From: Trinickia caryophylli
GTDB taxonomy: Bacteria; Pseudomonadota; Gammaproteobacteria; Burkholderiales; Burkholderiaceae
Direction: 5' to 3'
Length of the DNA: 64,000 nt
NCBI RefSeq assembly: GCF_034424545.1
Contig: NZ_CP139970.1
Coordinates: forward strand, 4,030,001-4,094,000
Position 1 is the stretch's first letter, and each line of letters starts with the position of its first letter. Positions 1 to 8,283 of this stretch are shown here, in pieces. The translations under genes and the position numbers were made by a program. The notes under the pieces are model-generated. The model was not told the origin of the DNA. It was given only the letters and a program-made list of their open reading frames with translations, and did not search any database.

Positions 1-1
1 C

Positions 2-679
2 GAGGGCGAGGTGCTCGAGACGCGTGAGGTGCGCGTCGATCCCGCCGCGCTCGACAGCGCGATGGCGGGACTGCGTGGTCAGATCGTGCAGGTGCCGCCG
101 ATGTATTCGGCGCTCAAGCGCGACGGCAAGCCGCTTTACGAGTACGCGCGCGCCGGTCAGACGGTCGAACGCGAGGGGCGCGTGGTCACGATCCATTCGC
201 TCGAGTTGCTCGCCTGCGCGCTGCCCGACGTCACGTTTCGCGTGAAATGCAGCAAGGGCACCTACGTGCGTACGCTCGCCGAGGACATCGGCGCGGCGCT
301 CGGGTGCGGGGCGCACCTCGTTGCACTGCGCCGCACCGGCGTGGGCGCGCTGACACTCGAGCATGCCGTGACGCTCGACGCTTTGTCGGGGATGGAAGCA
401 CCGGCGCGCGATGCCATGTTGCAGCCCGTCGATGCACTGCTGAGTACGTTCGCGCCCGTGCGTCTTGCCGAGGAGGCCGCGCGCCGCTTCCAGCAGGGCC
501 AGCGCCTGCGCGTGGCCGAGCTCGCATCGACCGCCGCGGGCAACGAGGAAGGCGTGCGCGGTGCGGGCGAGGGTGCGCGCGTGCGCGTCTATCGCGACGC
601 GGACGGTGCGCTGCTCGGCGTGGCACGTGTGGTGGGCGGCGTACTCGCGCCGGAGCGGCTCGTCGTCATGCGGCCCTGA
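2..679 (+). CDS. truB: tRNA pseudouridine(55) synthase TruB, C-terminal part (5' end outside window)
   Basis: The frame is open at the left edge of the window, so only the last ~226 residues are present; the catalytic Asp region lies upstream. Visible are the TruB signatures PPMYSALKRDGKPLYEYAR and CSKGTYVRTLAEDIG followed by GAHLVALRRTGVG, which form the second half of the catalytic domain. A C-terminal PUA-like tail follows. TruB converts U55 of the T-loop of tRNAs to pseudouridine in the cytoplasm. In betaproteobacteria truB normally follows infB and rbfA, which would lie to the left. The gene converges on the efflux operon and is closed by the hairpin at 704-738. An internal GTG at 11 is not the real start, because coding similarity continues to the edge. 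Confidence 0.95.
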   Translation, partial: EGEVLETREVRVDPAALDSAMAGLRGQIVQVPPMYSALKRDGKPLYEYARAGQTVEREGRVVTIHSLELLACALPDVTFRVKCSKGTYVRTLAEDIGAALGCGAHLVALRRTGVGALTLEHAVTLDALSGMEAPARDAMLQPVDALLSTFAPVRLAEEAARRFQQGQRLRVAELASTAAGNEEGVRGAGEGARVRVYRDADGALLGVARVVGGVLAPERLVVMRP

Positions 680-703
680 GCTGGCAGCGTTGCCCGTGCA
701 AAG

Positions 704-738
704 ACAAAAGCCCGGCATTGGCATTGCCGGGCTTTTGT
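704..738. terminator. Bidirectional rho-independent terminator between truB and emrB
   Basis: A perfect 14-bp inverted repeat (ACAAAAGCCCGGCA at 704-717, its complement at 725-738) with a 7-nt loop. The arms carry A- and T-runs, so the structure ends in a U-run when read from either side. It lies 25 bases after the truB stop and 44 bases beyond the end of the oppositely oriented emrB. Confidence 0.9.
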
Positions 739-781
739 TTGGCCGCCGCGTGGCACGGCTCGTGCGCGGTTCGCATCGGGG

Positions 782-2350
782 TCAATGCGCGGCGGATGCC
801 GCCGCGCTCGAATCGCCGCCGCCCGCGCGCTCGGGCCGGGTGATCCAGATCAGCGCAATGAGCACGACGAACACCAACGACGACAAGTAGAACAGGTCGT
901 TGACGCCGAGCTGCGCGGCTTGCTGGCTGACGAGCCTGTCGAAGAGGCCGTAACGCTGCGACATGTCGAGCCCCGTCGTCGCGCCCATTTGGGCAAGCGA
1001 CTGGTTGAAGGTCGGATCGAACGCACTGGCGCGCTCGGTCAACTGGGCATGGTGAAAGATCGTCCTGTGGTCCCAGGCCGTCGTGAAGATCGAGGTGCCG
1101 ATCCCGCCGCACATGATCCGCACGAAGTTTGAGAGGCCCGACGCGGCCGCGATCCGGTTGCCCGGCAGCCCCGACAGCGTGATCGACACGAGCGGAATGA
1201 AAAAGCCGGCCATGCCGATGCCCTGCACGAGCGTGGGTAGCGCGAGCGACCACGTATCCACGCCCGTCGTATAGCGCGAGCGCATCCAGAAGCACAGCGC
1301 GAACACGAGGAACGCGGCCGTCGCGATCTTGCGCGGATCGGTGCGCGGCAGGAATTTGCCCGTCACGGGCGACAGCAGAATCGCGAAAACGCCGACAGGC
1401 GCCATCACGAGCCCCGCGTCCGTGGCCGTATAGCCGAGATCCGTTTGCAGCCAGAGCGGCAGCAGCACGAGGTTGCCGAAATAGAGTCCGTAGCCGATCG
1501 AGAGCGCGACGGTGCCGCCCGTGAAGTTGCGCTTTCTGAAAAGCGAGAGGTCGACCACCGGGTGCTCGGCCGTCAGCTCCCAGATCACGAAGAACGCGAA
1601 GCCGATCGCGGCGACGAGCGCCAGTGCGACGATCGTCGTCGACGAGAACCAGTCGAGGTCCTTGCCCTTGTCGAGCATCACCTGCAACGAGCCCACCCAG
1701 ATCACGAGCAGCGAGAGGCCCACGGTGTCGATGGGCGCCTTCTTGATGACGGAGTCGCGCTCGCGGAAGATCGCGTACGTGGCGAGGGCGGCGGCCACAC
1801 CCACCGGGATGTTGACGTAGAAGATCCACGGCCACGAGATGTTGTCGGAGATCCACCCGCCGAGAATCGGCCCGGCAACCGGCGCGATCAGAGTCGTCAT
1901 CGACCACATCGCGAGTGCGGCGGGCGCCCTCGCACGCGGATAGCTCGCCAGCAGCAGCGTTTGCGAGAGCGGAATCATCGGGCCTGCGACGGCACCCTGG
2001 ATGACGCGCGAGAGGAGCAGGAACGGCAGCGTCGGCGAAAGGCCGCACATCCACGACGAGATCACGAACAGAATGATCGAGGCGAGAAAGAGACGGACCT
2101 GCCCGATGCGGTCGGTGAGCCAGCCGGTGAGCGGCACCGAGATGGCGTTGGCGACTGCGAACGACGTGATGACCCAGGTGCCTTGATCGGACGAGACGCC
2201 GAGATCGCCCGAAATGGTCGGGATCGACACGTTGGCGATCGACGTGTCGAGCACGTTCATGAACACGGCGAGCGACACGGCAATGGTGCCGATCACGAGC
2301 CGGGCGCCCGTGAGCGGCGGATGAGGCGGCGCTGCTTGGGGGGAAGCCAT
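782..2350 (-). CDS. emrB: EmrB-type DHA2-family drug:H+ antiporter
   Basis: A 522-residue major facilitator of the 14-helix DHA2 type. A short Pro-rich cytoplasmic N-terminus precedes the first helix, which carries the family motif LDTSIANVSIPTISGDLG. This is followed by WVITSFAVANAISVPLTGWL and the cytoplasmic-loop motif around DRIGQVRLF. It is the inner-membrane pump of a tripartite exporter and works with the adaptor immediately upstream (37-nt gap) and the outer-membrane factor before that. Homologous EmrAB systems export hydrophobic drugs, uncouplers or fusaric-acid-like compounds; the substrate cannot be read from sequence. It is the last gene of the marR-OMF-emrA-emrB transcription unit. 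Confidence 0.92.
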   Translation of the reverse strand: MASPQAAPPHPPLTGARLVIGTIAVSLAVFMNVLDTSIANVSIPTISGDLGVSSDQGTWVITSFAVANAISVPLTGWLTDRIGQVRLFLASIILFVISSWMCGLSPTLPFLLLSRVIQGAVAGPMIPLSQTLLLASYPRARAPAALAMWSMTTLIAPVAGPILGGWISDNISWPWIFYVNIPVGVAAALATYAIFRERDSVIKKAPIDTVGLSLLVIWVGSLQVMLDKGKDLDWFSSTTIVALALVAAIGFAFFVIWELTAEHPVVDLSLFRKRNFTGGTVALSIGYGLYFGNLVLLPLWLQTDLGYTATDAGLVMAPVGVFAILLSPVTGKFLPRTDPRKIATAAFLVFALCFWMRSRYTTGVDTWSLALPTLVQGIGMAGFFIPLVSITLSGLPGNRIAAASGLSNFVRIMCGGIGTSIFTTAWDHRTIFHHAQLTERASAFDPTFNQSLAQMGATTGLDMSQRYGLFDRLVSQQAAQLGVNDLFYLSSLVFVVLIALIWITRPERAGGGDSSAAASAAH

Positions 2351-2387
2351 GATGGAGATGCCCTCGGAGAGTGATTGAGCCGCGCGC

Positions 2388-3641
2388 TTACATCAGGCGC
2401 GCCGCGCCGCTCGCCATCTTGGCTCCGCGTGCGTTGCGCTGAGCGGCCGGTTTTTGCGCCACGGGCGTCGTGGCACCGGAGCCGGCATTGGCCGCGATGA
2501 TGCGCGCGATCTCGGCATCGGCCTCGTCGCCGTACTTGTCGAAGACGTTCGTCTGATAGACCGTGTTGCGCGCGTTGCCGAGCTGGCTGCCGCTGTCGTC
2601 CTTGATGTCGACATCGACTTGCATCGAGAGGCCGATGCGCAGCGGATGAGCGCGCAACTGGTCGGCATCGAGTTCGATGCGCACCGGCAGCCGCTGCACG
2701 ACCTTGATCCAATTGCCGGTGGCGTTCTGGGCCGGCAGCAGCGAGAAGGCGGAACCGGTGCCAGCCGAAAAGCCCACGACCTTGCCGCGATAGACGACGG
2801 AAGAGCCATAAACGTCCGCCGTCAACGTCACTGGCTGGCCGATGCGCATATGCTTGAGCTGGACTTCCTTGAAGTTGGCATCGACCCAGACCGCGTTCAG
2901 CGGGACGATGGCCATCAGCGGCGCCCCGGGCGACACGCGCTGGCCGACCTGGACCGCGCGTTTGGCGACGTAGCCGGTCACGGGCGCGGGCAGCGTGTTG
3001 CGCGCATTGTTCAAGTACGCGTCGCGCACGCGCGCGGCGGCCGCGAGCACGTTCGGATGATCGGCAATCGTCGTGTTCGTGGTCAGTGCGCGGTTCGAGG
3101 CGAGCTGTTGCTGGGCGGCGTCGAGCGCGGCCTGGGCGGCCTTGACGGCGTCACGCGCATGCGAGATCTCTTCCTGCGAGACGGCACCCGTTTGCGCGAC
3201 GGCAAGGCGGCGCTTCAAATCGTCCTGCGCGCGAGAGAGGTCGGCCTCGCGCTGGGCGATCTGGGCCTGATACTGATCGTTGTTGACGAAGATCCCGCGC
3301 ACCTGGCGCACCGTCTGCGCGAGATTCGCTTCGGCCTGCTGCAGCGCCACGCGCGCATCGGCGCCATCGAGGACGACGAGCGGATCGCCGGCCTTGACGG
3401 TTTGCGTATCGTCGGCATTGACGGCGATGACCGTGCCCGTGACCTGCGGCGTGATCTGCACAACGTTGCCGTTGACGTAGGCGTCGTCGGTTTCCTCGTG
3501 GAAGCGGGCGACGAGGAAATAGTAGAGCCCGTACGCGATCGCTGCCACGAGGATCACGAGAGCGAGCAGCGTCATCAGCCGCTTGCGTTTGCCGTTCGCC
3601 GGCGACTGCGACGTCGCGGCGGGTTTCTGGGTGTCGCTCAT
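2388..3641 (-). CDS. emrA: EmrA/HlyD-family periplasmic adaptor
   Basis: A 417-residue membrane-fusion protein. The N-terminus is cytoplasmic and basic, with one membrane anchor around residues 23-43. The barrel-sandwich/lipoyl half-motif follows (TDDAYVNGNVVQITPQVTG, then VKAGDPLVVLDGADARVAL). A long coiled-coil hairpin spans roughly residues 100-215, then the second lipoyl half (LPAPVTGYVAKRAVQVGQRV) and a beta-barrel domain. It joins the DHA2 pump to the outer-membrane factor. A Shine-Dalgarno AGGAG lies just before the start. The residues after about 375 are low-complexity and resemble the variable tails seen in Burkholderia EmrA proteins. Confidence 0.93.
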   Translation of the reverse strand: MSDTQKPAATSQSPANGKRKRLMTLLALVILVAAIAYGLYYFLVARFHEETDDAYVNGNVVQITPQVTGTVIAVNADDTQTVKAGDPLVVLDGADARVALQQAEANLAQTVRQVRGIFVNNDQYQAQIAQREADLSRAQDDLKRRLAVAQTGAVSQEEISHARDAVKAAQAALDAAQQQLASNRALTTNTTIADHPNVLAAAARVRDAYLNNARNTLPAPVTGYVAKRAVQVGQRVSPGAPLMAIVPLNAVWVDANFKEVQLKHMRIGQPVTLTADVYGSSVVYRGKVVGFSAGTGSAFSLLPAQNATGNWIKVVQRLPVRIELDADQLRAHPLRIGLSMQVDVDIKDDSGSQLGNARNTVYQTNVFDKYGDEADAEIARIIAANAGSGATTPVAQKPAAQRNARGAKMASGAARLM

Positions 3642-3733
3642 TGAAATACTCCTGGGGTTTCTAATCCCTATTGTTCGAATGTCGGCCGTCCAGTGCTCGG
3701 GTTGGACGGTGTTTTGCGGCTTGGCCGCGGTAC

Positions 3734-5239
3734 TCAGCCCGACGTGCCTGCCGCTGCCGGCCGTGCCTGCGCCGCATCGGACGGCAGGCCCACGCCGCTT
3801 GCCTCGGCCTGGAAGCCGCCGCCGAGTGCCTTGATCAGCGCGAACTGCATATCGCGCCGGCGCATCCTCAGGTTCGTCACCGTCTGCTCGGCCGTAAGCC
3901 GGTTGATGTCGGCCGTCAGCACCTGCAACTGCGGCGAGAGTCCGGCCTTGTAGCGGATCACGGCGAGCCGGTAAGCCTCGGTCGAGGCATCGAGCGCGCG
4001 CTGCGCATCGCCCATTTGCCGATCGACGGCGCGGATCGAGGCGACTTGCGTGGCGACGTCCGACAGCGCGTCGATCAACGTCTGGTTGTAGCTCGCGACG
4101 TCGAGTTCGAAGTCGGCGTAGCGGCCCTTCAATTGCGCTCGCAGCGCACCCGCATCGAAAATCGGCAGATGAATGGCCGGCGAAACCTGCAATTGTCTGC
4201 TGCTTGCTTTCAGGAAGCGGCTGAAGCCGAAGGCGTCGAGTCCGGCCGCCGCGGCCAGGTTGATGTCCGGGAAGAACTCAGCCTTCGCTTCCTTTACGTC
4301 GTGCAGCGCGGCTTCGATCTGCCAGCGCGCGGCGACGAGATCGGGGCGGCGCGCGAGAAGGTCCGCCGGCAGATTGTCGGGCAGCGCGAGCGCGCCGCCG
4401 GCCGAGAGCGCGGGCTGCGCGATTTGCAGGCCCGCATCGGGCCCCTTGCCGAGCAGGGCGGCGAGCTGGTAACGCACGGTCGTGATCTGACCATCGAGAT
4501 CGGAGAGCGTGGTTTGGCTCGACGCGATGTTGCCAAGCGCCGTCTGTTTCTCGACGCTCGTATCGAGACCGGCCTTCACCCGCCCGTTCGTGATCGAACC
4601 CACCTCCTGACGATTGGCGATTTCGCGCGCGGCGATGTCGCGCTGTGCGTAGAGCTGCGCGAGCTGGTTGTAAGTCCGCGCGACCGATGCGGCAAGCGTG
4701 ATGCGTGCCTGCTGGATGTCGGCTTGCGCAGCCTTTTCCTGTGAGACGGCTGCGGCGAGGCGGGACCGGTTCTTGCCCCACAGATCGAGATCCCACGACG
4801 CGCTGGCGAGCGCCGTATGTTCGGTGAACCAGCTGCCGCCGTACGGAGCCGGATAGATCGTGTTTTCCGTGAAGCGTTCGCGCGTGACCGAGTAGCTGCC
4901 ATTGACCTTCGGCATGAGTTCCGAGCGCGAGCTTTCGATGTAGGACTGTGCTTTGGCGAGGCGCGCCTGGGCCTGCGCGATCGTCGGATTGCCTGCAAGC
5001 GCTTCGTCGATGAGCTTTGGCAACTGCGGGTCGCCGAACCGCCCGGCCCAGTCGAGCGACGGCCATTGTCCGCCTTGGGCGGGCAGGCTTTGCGCGGTGT
5101 CGAAGCTCGTCGCGCTCGCGGGCGTCTTCTCGCTCTTGATGCCGGCGTAATTGACGCAGCCCGCGAGCACGAGGGCGGCGATCGCGGCGGCGGCGGCCCG
5201 CGGGGCGCGCAGGCGGGACGGAACGGAACGTGATGTCAT
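3734..5239 (-). CDS. Outer-membrane efflux lipoprotein (NodT/OprM family)
   Basis: A 501-residue RND/MFS outer-membrane factor. I chose the ATG at 5239 over one 12 codons upstream because it gives a proper lipoprotein signal: basic start, Ala-rich hydrophobic stretch and lipobox LAGC with Cys28. Two outer-membrane-efflux repeats follow, including the motifs LPKLIDEALAGNPTIAQAQA and LPADLLARRPDLVAARWQI; the latter (RRPDL) is characteristic of the NodT subfamily. It forms the trimeric outer-membrane channel of the exporter encoded downstream. It sits between the regulator and emrA on the same strand. Confidence 0.93.
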   Translation of the reverse strand: MTSRSVPSRLRAPRAAAAAIAALVLAGCVNYAGIKSEKTPASATSFDTAQSLPAQGGQWPSLDWAGRFGDPQLPKLIDEALAGNPTIAQAQARLAKAQSYIESSRSELMPKVNGSYSVTRERFTENTIYPAPYGGSWFTEHTALASASWDLDLWGKNRSRLAAAVSQEKAAQADIQQARITLAASVARTYNQLAQLYAQRDIAAREIANRQEVGSITNGRVKAGLDTSVEKQTALGNIASSQTTLSDLDGQITTVRYQLAALLGKGPDAGLQIAQPALSAGGALALPDNLPADLLARRPDLVAARWQIEAALHDVKEAKAEFFPDINLAAAAGLDAFGFSRFLKASSRQLQVSPAIHLPIFDAGALRAQLKGRYADFELDVASYNQTLIDALSDVATQVASIRAVDRQMGDAQRALDASTEAYRLAVIRYKAGLSPQLQVLTADINRLTAEQTVTNLRMRRRDMQFALIKALGGGFQAEASGVGLPSDAAQARPAAAGTSG

Positions 5240-5381
5240 TGCGCGGCCTTTCGACTCGAATGTGATGATGGACATTGCAACTTTTTTTTCGGTGTTCGAT
5301 ACCCAAAACGACTTACCGGCACCGCAGCGGCGGGGCGCGCGGCTCGAATACGGGGAGGACGCTTTGGGCGGTGGCGCGGAA

Positions 5382-5867
5382 TCAGCTTCCGCCGGCGGCA
5401 GCCTCGCAGGTATTGGCCAGCATGCGCCTCAACATGCTTTTCAGAAAGCCGATTTCCTCGGGTGTGAAGCCGGCCAGCGCCTTCTCGGTCACGCCGCCGA
5501 AGATCTCCGGCATGCGCGCGGCAAGCGCGTAGCCATCGGCCGTCAGCTCGAGGCGCACGGCCCGGCGATCCTCGCTGCTGCGCACGCGCGAGAGCAGCTT
5601 GCGTTTCTCGAGCCGATCGACGAGGCGCGTGACCGCGCTCGCGTCGATGCCGTAGTGCCGCGCCAGGTCGGCGGCGAGCGGGCATCGGCCCGAACCGATC
5701 ATGAACAGCATGCTGCCCTGCGTGCTTGTAATGCCGAGCTCGCTCATGGTGCGCTGGCTCACGAGATTGGACAGGCCCGATTTGGCGCGGGCGAGCAGGT
5801 AGCCCACGGCTTCGTCGAGCGGAAAGTCGCGCACCTCGGGTGGAAGCCCGTCAGTCGGTTCAGCCAT
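5382..5867 (-). CDS. MarR-family transcriptional regulator of the efflux operon
   Basis: A 161-residue winged-helix protein. The recognition region is LARHYGIDASAVTRLVDRLEKRKLLSR, followed by the wing SSEDRRAVRLELTADGYAL, both diagnostic of MarR repressors. It is the first gene of the minus-strand unit that continues into the outer-membrane factor, emrA and emrB. Its promoter at 5904-5932 overlaps a perfect palindrome. Family knowledge predicts autorepression that is relieved when a phenolic or other efflux substrate binds; this is inference. An ATG at 5867 gives the full N-terminal dimerisation helix. Confidence 0.92.
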   Translation of the reverse strand: MAEPTDGLPPEVRDFPLDEAVGYLLARAKSGLSNLVSQRTMSELGITSTQGSMLFMIGSGRCPLAADLARHYGIDASAVTRLVDRLEKRKLLSRVRSSEDRRAVRLELTADGYALAARMPEIFGGVTEKALAGFTPEEIGFLKSMLRRMLANTCEAAAGGS

Positions 5868-5903
5868 GGTCTTTCCTGAAACTGCAATAATTGACTAGGC
5901 AGC

Positions 5904-5932
5904 ATTCTAGTGTCGGAAACATGACTATGCAA
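5904..5932 (-). promoter_or_regulatory. Sigma-70 promoter of the marR-emr operon
   Basis: Read on the minus strand: TTGCAT (-35, 5927-5932), a 17-base spacer, then TAGAAT (-10, 5904-5909), 37 bases before the regulator's start codon. Both hexamers match consensus at 4-5 of 6 positions with ideal spacing. The -35 overlaps the palindrome at 5929-5944. Confidence 0.72.
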
Positions 5933-5944
5933 GTATTTACTTGC
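5929..5944. promoter_or_regulatory. Candidate MarR operator
   Basis: A perfect palindrome with 7-bp arms GCAAGTA/TACTTGC and a 2-bp centre. It overlaps the -35 hexamer of the promoter driving the MarR gene, which is where a MarR dimer would block RNA polymerase. It is the only clear palindrome of this size in the upstream region. Confidence 0.65.
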
Positions 5945-6141
5945 GGCCTCCCTCGGGGCGCGCTCCCTGAGCGCTTGCGAGCCGCGTGCCCGGTGGCGCG
6001 ATCGGCATTGCTGCATTGCGCCGGCGTGTCGTATGCCGAGGTTTCACGCCGGCGTGCTACAATTTCGAGTTCTCCAAAGTGCGTTCTTCGCCTGCCGCCA
6101 GCGGCTTCGCGCGCGTGCGCACGCAACCGTTCAGACCTCTT

Positions 6142-7968
6142 ATGACACGCGCCCTTCGCAACATCGCCATCATTGCCCACGTCGACCATGGCAAGACCAC
6201 GCTCGTCGATCAGCTGCTTCGTCAGTCGGGCACGTTCCGGGACAACCAGCAGATCGCGGAGCGCGTGATGGATTCGAACGACATCGAGCGAGAGCGCGGT
6301 ATCACGATCCTTGCGAAGAACTGCGCCGTCGAATACGAGGGCACGCACATCAATATCGTCGATACGCCGGGGCACGCGGACTTCGGCGGCGAGGTGGAGC
6401 GCGTGCTGTCGATGGTGGATTCGGTGCTGCTGCTCGTCGACGCAGTCGAGGGCCCGATGCCGCAAACGCGCTTCGTGACGAAAAAGGCGCTCGCGCTCGG
6501 CCTGAAGCCGATCGTCGTCGTCAACAAGATCGACCGGCCGGGCGCGCGCATCGACTGGGTCATCAATCAAACGTTCGACCTTTTCGACAAGCTCGGGGCG
6601 TCCGAAGACCAACTCGATTTCCCGATCGTCTATGCTTCGGGCCTGAACGGCTACGCGTCGCTCGATCCGAGCGCGCGCGAGGGCGACATGCGCCCGCTGT
6701 TCGAGGCCATTCTCGAGCACGTCCCCGTGCGGCCGGCCGATCCGGACGCGCCGCTGCAATTGCAGATCACGTCGCTCGACTACTCGACCTACGTCGGCCG
6801 TATCGGTGTGGGCCGCATCACGCGCGGCCGCATCCGCCCCGGCCAGCAGGTCGCTTTGCGCTTCGGCCCCGAGGGCGAGGTGCAGAACCGCAAGATCAAC
6901 CAGGTGCTCTCGTTCGAGGGGCTCGACCGCGTGCAGGTGGACGAGGCCCAGGCGGGCGACATCGTGCTCATCAACGGCATCGAGGACATCGGCATCGGCG
7001 CGACGATCTGCGCGCCCGAGGCCCCGGAGGCGCTGCCGATGATCACCGTCGACGAACCCACCCTCACGATGAACTTCCTCGTGAACTCGTCGCCGCTCGC
7101 GGGTAAGGAGGGCAAATTCGTCACGAGCCGGCAAATCCGCGATCGCCTGATGCGCGAACTCAACCACAACGTGGCGTTGCGCGTGCGCGACACGGGCGAC
7201 GAAACCGTGTTCGAAGTCTCGGGCCGCGGCGAGCTGCACCTCACGATCCTGATCGAAAACATGCGCCGGGAAGGGTACGAACTCGCGGTGTCGCGCCCGC
7301 GCGTGGTGCTGCACGAGGTCGACGGCGTCAAGCAGGAGCCGTACGAGCTTCTGACCGTGGATGTGGAAGACGGCCACCAGGGCGGCGTGATGGAGGAGCT
7401 GGGGCGTCGCAAGGGCGAACTGCTCGACATGGCGTCCGACGGGCGCGGCCGTACACGGCTCGAGTACCGTATTCCGGCGCGCGGCCTGATCGGTTTCCAG
7501 GGCGAATTCATGACGCTTACGCGCGGCACGGGGCTCATGAGCCACGTTTTCGACGAGTACGCCCCGATCAAGGAAGGCACGCTTGGCGAGCGCCGCAACG
7601 GTGTGCTGATTTCGCAGGACGACGGTGCGGCGGTGGCCTACGCGCTGTGGAAGCTCCAGGATCGCGGCCGCATGTTCGTGAAGCCGGGCGACGCGCTCTA
7701 CGAGGGCATGATCATCGGCATTCACAGCCGCGACAACGATCTCGTCGTCAATCCGATCAAGGGCAAGCAGCTCACGAACGTCCGCGCGTCGGGTACCGAC
7801 GAAGCGGTGCGGCTCGTGCCGCCGATCCAGCTTTCGCTCGAGTACGCGGTGGAATTCATCGACGACGACGAACTGGTCGAAGTGACCCCGCAATCGATCC
7901 GTCTGCGCAAGCGCCATCTGAAGGAGCATGAGCGCCGCCGCGCGAGCCGCGAAGCCGCGCTCGACTGA
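6142..7968 (+). CDS. typA: Ribosome-associated translational GTPase TypA/BipA
   Basis: 608 residues, the usual TypA length. G1 is AHVDHGKTT (residues 12-20), the switch-I element ERGIT is at 51-55, G3 DTPGH at 74-78 and G4 NKID at 128-131. EF-G-like domains II, III and V and the BipA-specific C-terminal domain follow ([19 protein letters not shown]). The ATG at 6142 was chosen because homologs start with [17 protein letters not shown]; the frame runs 52 codons further up without similarity. A TACAAT box at 6058-6063 is a possible -10, but no good -35 accompanies it. TypA acts on the ribosome in 50S assembly and stress adaptation. A terminator follows. Confidence 0.96.
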   Translation: MTRALRNIAIIAHVDHGKTTLVDQLLRQSGTFRDNQQIAERVMDSNDIERERGITILAKNCAVEYEGTHINIVDTPGHADFGGEVERVLSMVDSVLLLVDAVEGPMPQTRFVTKKALALGLKPIVVVNKIDRPGARIDWVINQTFDLFDKLGASEDQLDFPIVYASGLNGYASLDPSAREGDMRPLFEAILEHVPVRPADPDAPLQLQITSLDYSTYVGRIGVGRITRGRIRPGQQVALRFGPEGEVQNRKINQVLSFEGLDRVQVDEAQAGDIVLINGIEDIGIGATICAPEAPEALPMITVDEPTLTMNFLVNSSPLAGKEGKFVTSRQIRDRLMRELNHNVALRVRDTGDETVFEVSGRGELHLTILIENMRREGYELAVSRPRVVLHEVDGVKQEPYELLTVDVEDGHQGGVMEELGRRKGELLDMASDGRGRTRLEYRIPARGLIGFQGEFMTLTRGTGLMSHVFDEYAPIKEGTLGERRNGVLISQDDGAAVAYALWKLQDRGRMFVKPGDALYEGMIIGIHSRDNDLVVNPIKGKQLTNVRASGTDEAVRLVPPIQLSLEYAVEFIDDDELVEVTPQSIRLRKRHLKEHERRRASREAALD

Positions 7969-8034
7969 GCGGGCGCGTGCACCGCTGCGTGCACCGTTTT
8001 GGCGCGCAGGCCCTCGGCCATTCGCAGGCTTTCG

Positions 8035-8066
8035 CAAAGCCGCCCGAAAGGGCGGCTTTGCTTTTG
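8035..8066 (+). terminator. Rho-independent terminator of typA
   Basis: A perfect 11-bp stem (CAAAGCCGCCC at 8035-8045 and its complement at 8050-8060) with a GAAA tetraloop, followed by T-rich sequence. It lies about 65 bases after the typA stop. Confidence 0.88.
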
Positions 8067-8283
8067 GCTTTGCTTTTTTGTAGCCGGAATGCCTCGTTTA
8101 CCCGCGTCCCCGCGCGCCCCGACCAATCTCGAATATCGGTTATGTGCTATGCTGCGCGTTGCTAGTTTTAGGTCCTTCCAAGCAAGACTTGATTCGCGCA
8201 ATCCGCTAAACGGTCAGGCCGTGTCGCGGAAGGTTGAGTAACCCGCTATTTCTCGAGAAACTCGAAGAAAGGTGAGCGTAAAC

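Noticed and set aside
5860..8037. Minus-strand open frame of 725 codons over typA
   Set aside because: Same shadow composition; it also runs into the MarR promoter region and matches no family.
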